From Eubacteriales bacterium (GTDB taxonomy: Bacteria; Bacillota; Clostridia; Acetivibrionales; STF1-152): a stretch of 19,359 bases of DNA. Below the pieces are notes generated by a model, which was given only the letters and a program-made list of their open reading frames with translations, did no database searches and had not been told where the DNA came from. Below, piece after piece: positions 1 to 7,062 of the stretch (positions within the stretch are counted from its first letter, which is position 1; each line of letters begins with the position of its first letter). Location: the NCBI GenBank assembly GCA_028703215.1, contig JAQVNH010000005.1:1-19359 (forward strand). Reading direction: 5' to 3'. The translations under genes were made by a program, and so were the position numbers.

Positions 1-618
1 AACATGATCATAACCGCGATCAACGATTCTTTCTTCCAGGGCGTAATGTCGCCATCCTGGTACACCGACATAGATTCATGGTTCGATAAATTCGGATTTG
101 AGGAAGACGTCATGCTTTCTCTTTTCCGGCATTGTTTCGATCATAAAACCCTGAATAAAAATTATATAATCAAAGTGGCGGAAAGCTGGTGCAGCAGGGG
201 TATCAAAAATTCATTCGACCTCGACAACTATTTCAACGATTACAAGAAATGCAAGGATACCGGGAGATTTGTGGCCAGGAAACTCAAACTTAACCGAAAT
301 CTTACGCAATACGAGGAAGATTATATAGAAAAATGGGTCATGGAATACAAGTATGATGAAAAAATCATCGACACGGCACTCAAGAAAACCACAGGAAAGA
401 CAAACCCGAGCTTCAAGTACATCGACGCTGTCATAAATAACTGGAAAAACAGCGGACTAAGCTCGAAGGACGAGATACTCGCATTCGAGAAAAAAAGAAG
501 CGATCAGACAAAGAGCAAAAGTCAGTCAAAGACAGATGCACCGCAGAAGAAGAACTTTGAGCAGAGGAAATACGATGATGAGTTTTTAAAAAATCTTGAC
601 CAAGGCCGCGAACAATAA
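1..618 (+). CDS. dnaD: DnaD-domain primosome protein, 5'-truncated by window edge
   Basis: This is the C-terminal part of a DnaD/DnaB_2-family protein, which in Firmicutes helps remodel DNA and recruit the helicase loader during replication initiation and restart. The frame is open to the left edge of the window, so the Met at base 4 is probably internal and the N-terminal winged-helix domain lies upstream. The visible 204 residues hold two similar helical units. The first is roughly residues 18-82 (ends in 'SWCSRGI' followed by an Asp-rich 'FDLDNYF' stretch). The second is roughly 99-165 (starts 'LTQYEEDYIEKW', ends 'INNWKNSGLSSKDEI'). Both follow the DnaB_2 pattern of W-hydrophobic-Y/F ... 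NYI/KYI ... W...GI/GL. The tail is charged and low in complexity. A DnaC/DnaI-like ATPase gene follows after 18 bp, a pairing known in Clostridia that suggests joint work in helicase loading. Family call is good; exact homology to B. subtilis DnaD versus DnaB is not resolved. Confidence 0.85.
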   Translation, partial: NMIITAINDSFFQGVMSPSWYTDIDSWFDKFGFEEDVMLSLFRHCFDHKTLNKNYIIKVAESWCSRGIKNSFDLDNYFNDYKKCKDTGRFVARKLKLNRNLTQYEEDYIEKWVMEYKYDEKIIDTALKKTTGKTNPSFKYIDAVINNWKNSGLSSKDEILAFEKKRSDQTKSKSQSKTDAPQKKNFEQRKYDDEFLKNLDQGREQ

Positions 619-636
619 TTTAAAAAAGGAAACCTG

Positions 637-1701
637 ATGGACAGCAGACTTGCCGCTAAAGTAAAAAAGAAATACGATGAAATGCGCGCCCGGCGGACAG
701 CAGAGAAACTATTGCTGGAAACCGAGATCTATGATGCGGTTCCTCAGCTTAAAGAAATCGAGGAAAAAATCCAAAGATGCGGAATAAAGTACAACAGAAT
801 GGTGCTAAGCGGAGATAAGGATCCCGAAGAAGCTTCATCATGCCTGGATGCGGAAATAGAAAGGCTGAAAAAAAAGAGAAGTGAACTGCTGACTGAAAAA
901 GGTTATCCCTCGGATTATTTAAAAATAGAGCCATATTGTCCAAAGTGCAAGGATGAGGGGTTTATAAACGGAGTGCAATGCGAATGCTTTATGGGAGAGA
1001 TATCAAAGCTGTCGTTTGAAATGTCCAATATTGATCCGGAGGGGTTGGAAAGCTGGGAGAACTATTCGGAGGATCTATACAGCGATGCTGTAAATGAAGA
1101 AAAATACGGAATGAAAATAAGTCCGAGAAGCAATATAAAAAAAATAAAAGAAAGTTGTATGAGATTCATACATAATATTGATGAGCCAAACGAGAAAAAC
1201 CTGATGTTTTACGGACATGCGGGAACCGGAAAGACTTTTACCGCAAAGTGCGTTGCAAAAGAGCTTCTGAAAAAAGGCAGGACGGCGCTTTACATGTCTG
1301 CGCCCGATTTATTTGACACTATCGGCCGCTACAAGGCAAAAGCTTATAAAGAGGGAAGATTTGACGATCCGCTCTACAGCTTCATATATAATACCGAGGT
1401 GCTCATAATAGATGACCTCGGAACCGAGGCTTCCACCCCCTCAAGATATGCAGAGCTTCTTAACATATTGAATTCGCGGGACGAAAGAAACAGGAAAACA
1501 GCATGTAAAACAATCATCGCAACTAATTTAAGCCCTAGCAAATTGTTCGAATATTACGACGAAAGAGTCGCGTCCAGAATAATAGGCAATTTTGACAGGC
1601 TGATTTTCGCCGGAGACGATATAAGAATAACTAAAGCGATTGATACTGTTAAGTCTGCGGAAAAGCGCCGGTCAGAACATACCGGCTTGAATGAATCATA
1701 A
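637..1701 (+). CDS. DnaC/DnaI-like AAA+ helicase-loader ATPase
   Basis: A 354-residue cytoplasmic ATPase of the DnaC/DnaI/IstB group, expected to load the replicative helicase onto DNA. The N-terminal third is charged and helical. It is followed by a Cys cluster (C101-x2-C104, then C115-x-C117) that resembles the zinc site of Firmicute DnaI proteins. The AAA+ core shows Walker A GHAGTGKT at about 193-200, Walker B VLIIDDLG at 255-262, sensor-1 IIATN at 293-297, and an arginine-finger region DERVASRI at 308-315. The start is supported by AAAGGA 8-13 nt upstream. It lies 18 bp after the DnaD-domain gene, so the two are probably co-transcribed and act in the same loading step. The IstB transposition-helper branch is an alternative, but no transposase is nearby and the Cys cluster argues for DnaI. 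High confidence in family, moderate in exact role. Confidence 0.88.
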   Translation: MDSRLAAKVKKKYDEMRARRTAEKLLLETEIYDAVPQLKEIEEKIQRCGIKYNRMVLSGDKDPEEASSCLDAEIERLKKKRSELLTEKGYPSDYLKIEPYCPKCKDEGFINGVQCECFMGEISKLSFEMSNIDPEGLESWENYSEDLYSDAVNEEKYGMKISPRSNIKKIKESCMRFIHNIDEPNEKNLMFYGHAGTGKTFTAKCVAKELLKKGRTALYMSAPDLFDTIGRYKAKAYKEGRFDDPLYSFIYNTEVLIIDDLGTEASTPSRYAELLNILNSRDERNRKTACKTIIATNLSPSKLFEYYDERVASRIIGNFDRLIFAGDDIRITKAIDTVKSAEKRRSEHTGLNES

Positions 1702-1767
1702 AAATCGTGTAGAATCTGATGGTAAGTTAAACGTATTAAATATATTCAATTCGAACGGGGATGCGGA

Positions 1768-2421
1768 ATGAACTTTCTGAAAAAGTTTCTTAATTACTTT
1801 CTCAATGTTACCAGAGTTTTGATGGAAGTCTCAACGGAGAGCGAGAAACGGCGTTATGTAGTCACTTCCGGGGAATGGGCCTCAATAAAAGAATGGTATT
1901 ATGACAATAACAACAGGGATGATTATCTTATTACCCTGGATGAATCAGAGGAATCCTACACGCTTGTGAGGCTTAACAAGGGAGCAACCGAAATAAAGGT
2001 ATGGGAAATCAACAGGCTCAATGTGCTGTTCAAGAATCTGTGGAATATTCTGAAAAGTCCGGTGCCGAGGATAATAAGATTCACTACGGCTTTTTTCCTG
2101 GCTTTCCTTGTATGGCCGGTAATAGTTCCCATTTCATTTATAATGCATCAGCAGCTGACTCCTTCGGCGCTGGATCTTGCAATCAATCTGACATCCGTCA
2201 TATTTTTGGTGTTCATGCTTTTCAATGTCATTTACTTTATATTCAAAGCGGTGGATTCGCTTGTAAGCAAGTATAAGGCGTTTTTAAAGCATGAAGAGCC
2301 TTTCGTCATGGACACGCTGCTGTTCAATGCGGCGCTCCTGCTTCTGTTTACTGTCCTCGGAGGAGAAAAACTTGTCCAGGCAGCCGTAAACCTTTGGGAA
2401 TACGCAAATAAATTTATGTAA
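1768..2421 (+). CDS. Hypothetical membrane protein with three TM segments
   Basis: I do not recognise this 217-residue protein. Residues 1-100 are mostly soluble, with a short amphipathic start and an acidic patch around 57-63 (TLDESEE). Three hydrophobic segments follow at about 105-126, 137-160 and 181-198, with Lys/Arg flanks between the second and third. No catalytic motif, Cys pair or signal peptide was seen. The ATG has a GGGG element 7-11 nt upstream. It sits 66 bp after the helicase-loader gene and 22 bp before a rho-independent terminator, so it looks like the last gene of the upstream transcript, not part of the Tad operon, which has its own promoter. Codon use and base composition look like the neighbours. 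It is very likely a real gene; its function is unknown. Confidence 0.72.
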   Translation: MNFLKKFLNYFLNVTRVLMEVSTESEKRRYVVTSGEWASIKEWYYDNNNRDDYLITLDESEESYTLVRLNKGATEIKVWEINRLNVLFKNLWNILKSPVPRIIRFTTAFFLAFLVWPVIVPISFIMHQQLTPSALDLAINLTSVIFLVFMLFNVIYFIFKAVDSLVSKYKAFLKHEEPFVMDTLLFNAALLLLFTVLGGEKLVQAAVNLWEYANKFM

Positions 2422-2441
2422 ATCCTGTCCGTCAGAATATA

Positions 2442-2477
2442 AAACATCGGAGATGAAAACGCCGGTGTTTTTTTATT
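2442..2477 (+). terminator. Rho-independent terminator after the membrane protein gene
   Basis: The arm ACATCGG (2444-2450) pairs with CCGGTGT (2462-2468) with one G-U pair, extended by A-U pairs. An 11-nt loop separates the arms, and a T-rich tract (2468-2474, then ATTT) follows directly. It ends the dnaD/helicase-loader/membrane-protein transcript and separates it from the Tad promoter about 90 bp further on. Confidence 0.82.
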
Positions 2478-2563
2478 TGCATTTATCGAAAACCTGCATT
2501 CCGGCTTAACACAAGAGTCTGATATTAATAATTTCAGTATAATTGATGTTTGCGAAAAAGTAA

Positions 2564-2592
2564 TTGACAAATTATGGAAATAATATTATGAT
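2564..2592 (+). promoter_or_regulatory. Sigma-A-type promoter of the Tad operon
   Basis: A consensus -35 TTGACA (2564-2569) is followed after 17 bp by TATGAT (2587-2592), five of six matches to the -10 consensus. Transcription would start near 2599. A short AT palindrome (ATAATT at 2605-2610, AATTAT at 2615-2620) lies just past the predicted start and could be an operator, but in such AT-rich DNA it could also be chance. Confidence 0.75.
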
Positions 2593-2629
2593 GTAACTGT
2601 TGCCATAATTATACAATTATAACAAATTT

Positions 2630-3814
2630 ATGCATATGGCAAATACAATGGCGAAACGGGGTAAAATGGGCAGGATCAATCTTATGATAGCTGACGGAGA
2701 CTGTGAGTATGCGCTCAGGCTGGCCGACGGACTGATGCAAAACTATGGCCATATTTTCGATATCTCGTCTTATTCCTCAAAGGAGAGCTTAAACGGAGCC
2801 CTTGCCCGCTGCGAGCTGAAGCCGGATGTCCTGCTGATAGATGAAACTTTTTCCGCAGATTTTATTAAAGAAGTCACTGAGAAAATGATGCCTGTATCAG
2901 TGCTCATGCTGACCGAAGACCCGAAACCCCCAACACCGGACAGTATTTGCAAATACAAGCATATCAGCCGGATATCAGGCGACGTTCTGAGCGCTTATTA
3001 TGAAAAGGGAGGGAGCAAGAACTATGCCCGCACGGGCGAGAGGAATACAAAACTGATTGGGATTTTCTCCTCCGCGGGAGGGGCGGGGAAAAGCACTTTA
3101 GCCGCATGCATGGCGGCGCAATGCGCAGCAAAAGGATATAATGCGCTTTTTGTGAGCCTTGAGGAGATACCCTCAACATCTCATTTTTTTGAAGAAGCTC
3201 CCGGCAAAAACCTTTCCTTTGCTTTTTATAAAATAAAGGGCGGCGGAAAGGATGTGCCTGCTGCCCTGGAAAGCTGCACGGTTATGTCATGCCGGGAAGG
3301 ATTATATTATATTCCGGCGCCCGATGATCCACTCGAATTTAATGAAATCAGAAGAGAGGAAATTCAAGAATTTCTTCGCAATATACGCAGTTCAGGCAAA
3401 TATGATCATGTGTTCATTGATATGCAAAGCGGATACAGCGTTATAACCGAAACGTCGGCTGCAGACTGCGACATTGTTTTCATGCTGACCGGAGGCAGCG
3501 TTTTGGAGTCCGTAAAGAATGAGAGACTTTCGCAAGTGCTGAGAGTGAAAGAAAGCCGGAGAGAAGCCGATATAAAAGATGTAATGATTCCGGTCTTCTG
3601 CGACCTTTCGGGATCCTGCGCGGCAGATGCGCAGGCGGAATTCCGTGGCAAAAAAATTAATGACCGGCTGCCATTTGATCCTGAATTATTAAGCTCTTCA
3701 GGAACAGATCCCTTTTTTAATCCTTCAAGCGAATATGTGAGAGCAGTATCGGGGATATTGAGCAAATATGTTATACCTTCGGGAAATCATATAAATAAGG
3801 GCGAAATTTCATGA
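2630..3814 (+). CDS. tadZ: TadZ/CpaE-like pilus-localisation ATPase
   Basis: A ParA/MinD-family protein of the TadZ/CpaE type, which places and helps assemble Tad pilus machinery at the membrane. Residues about 13-125 form a degenerate receiver-like domain ('INLMIADGD', 'DVLLIDE'), followed by a deviant Walker A loop, SSAGGAGKST, at 147-156. The signature lysine that begins the usual KGGxGK motif is Ala here. Switch-like 'HVFIDMQSGY' is the Walker A' region. The start is uncertain. The ATG at 2630 has no ribosome site, whereas the ATG at 2666 has GGGG just upstream and begins the receiver-like fold neatly (MGRINLMIADGD), so the mature start may be 2666 (382 residues). The stop overlaps the tadA start (ATGA), indicating translational coupling. 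It is the first gene of the operon, about 31 nt after the predicted transcription start. Confidence 0.85.
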   Translation: MHMANTMAKRGKMGRINLMIADGDCEYALRLADGLMQNYGHIFDISSYSSKESLNGALARCELKPDVLLIDETFSADFIKEVTEKMMPVSVLMLTEDPKPPTPDSICKYKHISRISGDVLSAYYEKGGSKNYARTGERNTKLIGIFSSAGGAGKSTLAACMAAQCAAKGYNALFVSLEEIPSTSHFFEEAPGKNLSFAFYKIKGGGKDVPAALESCTVMSCREGLYYIPAPDDPLEFNEIRREEIQEFLRNIRSSGKYDHVFIDMQSGYSVITETSAADCDIVFMLTGGSVLESVKNERLSQVLRVKESRREADIKDVMIPVFCDLSGSCAADAQAEFRGKKINDRLPFDPELLSSSGTDPFFNPSSEYVRAVSGILSKYVIPSGNHINKGEIS

Positions 3815-5049
3815 AAACAGCAGAAAAATGGGAAATCGTTCACATAATAACGGACAAAGTCAGAAACAGCATAAATCACGACAGGTCATGCACAGACAAA
3901 GAAGTCACAAAACTTATAGAGGACCACATATTTGAATATTCAAAGGAAAGCTATCTGAGTATTTCAGATAAACTGGAAATTGCCGAAACCACATTCAACT
4001 CGATGCGCAGACTGGATGTGCTGCAGCCGCTGCTTGAAAATCCTCAGATTACTGAGATCATGGTAAACGGGCCTGAGAAGATATTCATTGAAAAAGGCGG
4101 ATTTGTGATCAAAGAGGATGCAAGGTTCGAAAACCGGGAGAAACTCGAAGATGTCATACAAATGATAGTTGCGGGCTCCAACAGAACAGTGAACGAATCC
4201 GTGCCGATAGCTGATGCAAGGCTCCGGGACGGTTCGAGAGTAAATGTTGTCCTCGAGCCCGCGGCATTGAACGGACCGATACTGACTATCCGCAAGTTTT
4301 CAAAAAAGCCGCTTGGACTGGATCGCATGATCGCTATGGGAACATTGTCGCAGGAAGCGGCGGAGCTGCTGAAGATCCTTGTTATGGCAAAATACAATAT
4401 TTTTGTCTGCGGAGGAACAGGATGCGGAAAGACCACCCTTTTAAACGCTTTGACCGAAGCAATTCCTCATGATGAGAGGATAATAACGATCGAGGACTCC
4501 GCAGAGCTAAAAATCACAGGCATTGATAATATCGTCAGAATGGAAACAAGAAATCCCAACAGCGAGGGCAAAGGGATTATCACCATAAGGGACCTGATAA
4601 AAACGTCGCTCAGGATGCGGCCCGAAAGAATAATAGTCGGAGAAGTCAGAGGACCGGAGGCAATAGATATGCTCCAGGCAATGAACACCGGACACGACGG
4701 CTCTCTTTCGTCGGGACATGCCAATTCCGTCCGGGATATGCTTGCGCGGCTCGAGACAATGGTACTCATGGCAGCACCTATCCCTGCGGAAGCCATAAGG
4801 AGGCAGATCGCGTCGGCAATAGACATTGTGATATTTATGTCGCGTATGCGCGATAAAAGCCGCAAAATACTTGAAATAAGCGAGATAGAGGGATACAGAA
4901 ACGGCGAGATCGTAATAAATCCCCTTTATGTTTTTGCTGAAGAGGAATGCGAAAAAGGCGAAGCCGTAAAGGGAGATCTAAGGAAAACAGGCAGCGCTCT
5001 TAGCAACACACTTAAACTAAAAATGGCCGGTCTAAAGGAGGTGAAATAA
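3811..5049 (+). CDS. tadA: TadA/CpaF secretion ATPase
   Basis: The 412-residue GspE/VirB11-superfamily ATPase that powers Tad (Flp) pilus assembly from the cytoplasmic face. An N-terminal helical domain leads to the CpaF core: 'ITEIMVNGPEKIFIEKGG' at about 80-97, Walker A GGTGCGKTT at 201-209, Asp box ITIEDSAEL at 225-233, Walker B RIIVGEVRG at 273-281, and a His box with GHDGSLSSGHAN at 294-305. All catalytic motifs are intact and the length is normal for the family. The ATG overlaps the tadZ stop (ATGA), and the TAA overlaps the tadB ATG (TAATG), so translation of the three genes is coupled. Conjugative VirB11 is excluded by the CpaF-type N-terminus and by tadB/tadC alongside. Confidence 0.96.
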   Translation: MKTAEKWEIVHIITDKVRNSINHDRSCTDKEVTKLIEDHIFEYSKESYLSISDKLEIAETTFNSMRRLDVLQPLLENPQITEIMVNGPEKIFIEKGGFVIKEDARFENREKLEDVIQMIVAGSNRTVNESVPIADARLRDGSRVNVVLEPAALNGPILTIRKFSKKPLGLDRMIAMGTLSQEAAELLKILVMAKYNIFVCGGTGCGKTTLLNALTEAIPHDERIITIEDSAELKITGIDNIVRMETRNPNSEGKGIITIRDLIKTSLRMRPERIIVGEVRGPEAIDMLQAMNTGHDGSLSSGHANSVRDMLARLETMVLMAAPIPAEAIRRQIASAIDIVIFMSRMRDKSRKILEISEIEGYRNGEIVINPLYVFAEEECEKGEAVKGDLRKTGSALSNTLKLKMAGLKEVK

Positions 5050-5870
5050 TGCTGTCGTCGATTATTAAAAAGAAGAAAAGTGAAAATACGAAGCATATAA
5101 AAAATGTCAATGCCCGCCGTTATAAAGAGCCGGACTACAACGATTACAAAATGCCTTTTACTGAAAAGCTCTTTTATACGGCTATAGCGGGTGCGGCTAT
5201 CATTGCCGCGGCATATGTTTTTTATAAAGATATTTACATAAGCCTTCTCCTCTGCCCTATTTCGCTGTTTTATCCCGGCATTAAGAGAAAAAGCATCATT
5301 AAAAAAAGGAAGGAAGAGCTCAATGTCCAACTAAAGGACATGCTTTATTCATTAGCCTCCTCGGTGTCTGCGGGAAAACCTATAGAACGGGCATTTCGCG
5401 AACTGCCGGATGACCTTGAGCTCTTATATCCCGATGAAAATTCATTGATCCGCAAGGAAGCCGCGTTAATCGCGGGAAAGCTTGACATGAACGAAACGAT
5501 TGAATCTGCCCTTGAAAGTATGTCTGAAAGGTCGCATCTTGACGACGTAAAAAGCTTTTCGGAAGTCTTCGGGATATGTAAAAGATCCGGAGGAAATATT
5601 ACCGATGTCATAAGAAATACAACAAATATAATCAATGACAGGATAGAGATCTGGCAGGAAATCGAAACGATCCTTGCAGAAAGACGTTTTGAGCAAAAGG
5701 TGCTGAACATACTTCCCTTTCTTATGATGCTTATACTGACTTATGCTTCCGGAGATTATATGGAGCCCGTATTTACCACTCCGGCCGGAAGGGTCGCAGT
5801 CACAGCCAGCTTGCTTCTGCTGGCTGCAGCAAGCTGGCTTTCAGGGAAGATCGCAAATATCAAGATATGA
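5049..5870 (+). CDS. tadB: TadB inner-membrane platform protein
   Basis: A 273-residue T2SSF/GspF-family protein that, with TadC, forms the membrane platform on which TadA works. Hydrophobic segments are seen at about 41-58, 62-78, 218-234 and 246-264. They bracket a cytoplasmic helical domain (about 97-215) with the F-domain pattern 'LKDMLYSLASSVSAGKPIERAFREL' in shortened form and 'FGICKRSGGNITDVI'. It is shorter than proteobacterial TadB (about 320), as is usual in Gram-positive Tad systems. A near-perfect ribosome site, AAAGGAGGTG, lies 7 nt before the ATG, whose A is shared with the tadA stop codon. Confidence 0.92.
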   Translation: MLSSIIKKKKSENTKHIKNVNARRYKEPDYNDYKMPFTEKLFYTAIAGAAIIAAAYVFYKDIYISLLLCPISLFYPGIKRKSIIKKRKEELNVQLKDMLYSLASSVSAGKPIERAFRELPDDLELLYPDENSLIRKEAALIAGKLDMNETIESALESMSERSHLDDVKSFSEVFGICKRSGGNITDVIRNTTNIINDRIEIWQEIETILAERRFEQKVLNILPFLMMLILTYASGDYMEPVFTTPAGRVAVTASLLLLAAASWLSGKIANIKI

Positions 5871-5956
5871 CAAAACTCATATCGGCGAGGCAGAAGTTTG
5901 AAAGTGAAGCCGGACATTCCGGCAGATCAGAGCATTTTTCAATACGATACACACTC

Positions 5957-5963
5957 AAGGAGG
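5957..5963 (+). promoter_or_regulatory. Consensus ribosome binding site deciding the tadC start
   Basis: AAGGAGG ends five bases before the ATG at 5969. It lies inside the reading frame that would begin at 5867, and it is the reason for choosing the shorter TadC. Confidence 0.65.
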
Positions 5964-5968
5964 ATATT

Positions 5969-6832
5969 ATGCGAATTGCCGCTTTGTTAGCCGCAGCAAG
6001 CTTTATGGTATTGCATTTTATTGCCGGCAACAGATATTCAAGCATACTGGATAAAATCGACGGAAAAGTCTATCCATTAAAAAAAATTCTTCCGGGATCG
6101 ATGCTGGCAATATACTTTTTTGAAAGCAGGTTCGGGAAATGCTATAACTCAAAAAAAGCCGGAATTATGGCAAGGCTTTACGGAAGAGAAAATCTGGAGT
6201 CTCAAATGTGCATTTATCGCGCAAACAGGCTGCTGTATGTTGAGCTATGCACAGTGTTTGCCGGATTGGCAGGATCAATCGCAAAAATTCCAACAGCTGA
6301 CCTGATCATATTCTGGGCAATCATTGCGGTCATGATTTGCTTCATGTCCGAAAAAGAGCTTGGCAAAAGAATAGAAAGAAAAACAAGGGCGATCCAGCTT
6401 GAAATTCCGGATTTCATCAACAAGCTTGCCTTGCTTATCAATGCGGGCATGAATTTCAGAAAAGCATGGCAAAAAGCAGCAGATGACACACGCAAATCGA
6501 CGCCGATCTATCTGGAAGCGCGGCAGGTCTCGGAAGAGATCTTTTCGGGAAGACCCGAGCTGACAGCATACGAAAATTTTGCCAAAAGATGCGGAATTCC
6601 TGAGATCACGAGACTTGTAACGGTTATAGTACAAAATATCAAAAGGGGGAATTCCGATATGGTATCGATTTTACGGATCAGCGCCAACGAATGCTGGCAG
6701 ATGAGAAAAAACGCCGCGCGGCGGCTTGGAGAGGAGGCCTCGACTAAAATGCTCCTCCCCCTTATGCTGATGTTTATAGCTATATTGATAATAACGGCAA
6801 CTCCTGCAGTGATCGCTCTGGAATTGGTGTGA
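5969..6832 (+). CDS. tadC: TadC inner-membrane platform protein
   Basis: The second T2SSF-family platform protein, expected to pair with TadB in the membrane. With the start used here it has 287 residues: a TM segment immediately at the N-terminus, two adjacent ones (about 90-106 and 109-126), the F-domain ('IPDFINKLALLINAGMNFRKAW' region, 'NIKRGNSDMVSILR'), and a final TM segment (about 260-282). Start choice: the same frame is open upstream and contains an ATG at 5867 overlapping the tadB stop (ATGA), which would add 34 hydrophilic residues but has no ribosome site. The ATG at 5969 has a perfect AAGGAGG five bases upstream and begins directly with the first TM helix, so I prefer it. Flp prepilin follows after 16 bp. 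Confidence 0.88.
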   Translation: MRIAALLAAASFMVLHFIAGNRYSSILDKIDGKVYPLKKILPGSMLAIYFFESRFGKCYNSKKAGIMARLYGRENLESQMCIYRANRLLYVELCTVFAGLAGSIAKIPTADLIIFWAIIAVMICFMSEKELGKRIERKTRAIQLEIPDFINKLALLINAGMNFRKAWQKAADDTRKSTPIYLEARQVSEEIFSGRPELTAYENFAKRCGIPEITRLVTVIVQNIKRGNSDMVSILRISANECWQMRKNAARRLGEEASTKMLLPLMLMFIAILIITATPAVIALELV

Positions 6833-6848
6833 AAAAGGAGGGAAAAAA

Positions 6849-7031
6849 ATGTCTAAGTATTTTGTCGAAAAAAATAAAGGGCTCGGAACAGTTGAGATAG
6901 TTATAATCATCGCAGTTCTTGTGGGGATTGCCCTGATCTTCAGGGATGCGATTGTCGAATTCGCAAAAAAACTGATGGATGCGGTCTTTTCCGGCAACGA
7001 GGTGATAGACAGCATCGAAAATATCCATTGA
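6849..7031 (+). CDS. flp: Flp1-type Tad pilin precursor
   Basis: A 60-residue prepilin, the likely major subunit of the Tad fibre. The N-terminus has a short charged leader ending KNKG. The predicted cleavage is after G11, with the processed N-terminus LGTVEI placing Glu at +5 as in all type IV pilins. It is followed by an unbroken hydrophobic helix (about 17-31) and a short amphipathic tail; the mature peptide would be 49 residues. The usual Tyr at +6 of Flp pilins is Ile here, which fits the Flp1-like group of Gram-positive bacteria. A strong AGGAGGG precedes the ATG. Its position directly after tadC supports the call. The prepilin peptidase that must cut it is not in this window. Confidence 0.85.
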   Translation: MSKYFVEKNKGLGTVEIVIIIAVLVGIALIFRDAIVEFAKKLMDAVFSGNEVIDSIENIH

Positions 7032-7062
7032 ATACTTTATAAAAGTTAAGGAGTGAACCACA

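Noticed and set aside
868..875. Eight-A run in the helicase-loader gene as a slippage site
   Set aside because: It is in the N-terminal helical region, with no upstream SD-like element and no sensible shifted product. It is noted only as background for the dnaX claim.
2538..2543. A second TATAAT upstream of the Tad operon
   Set aside because: There is no -35-like hexamer at the right distance and no extended -10. The promoter at 2564-2592 is much better.
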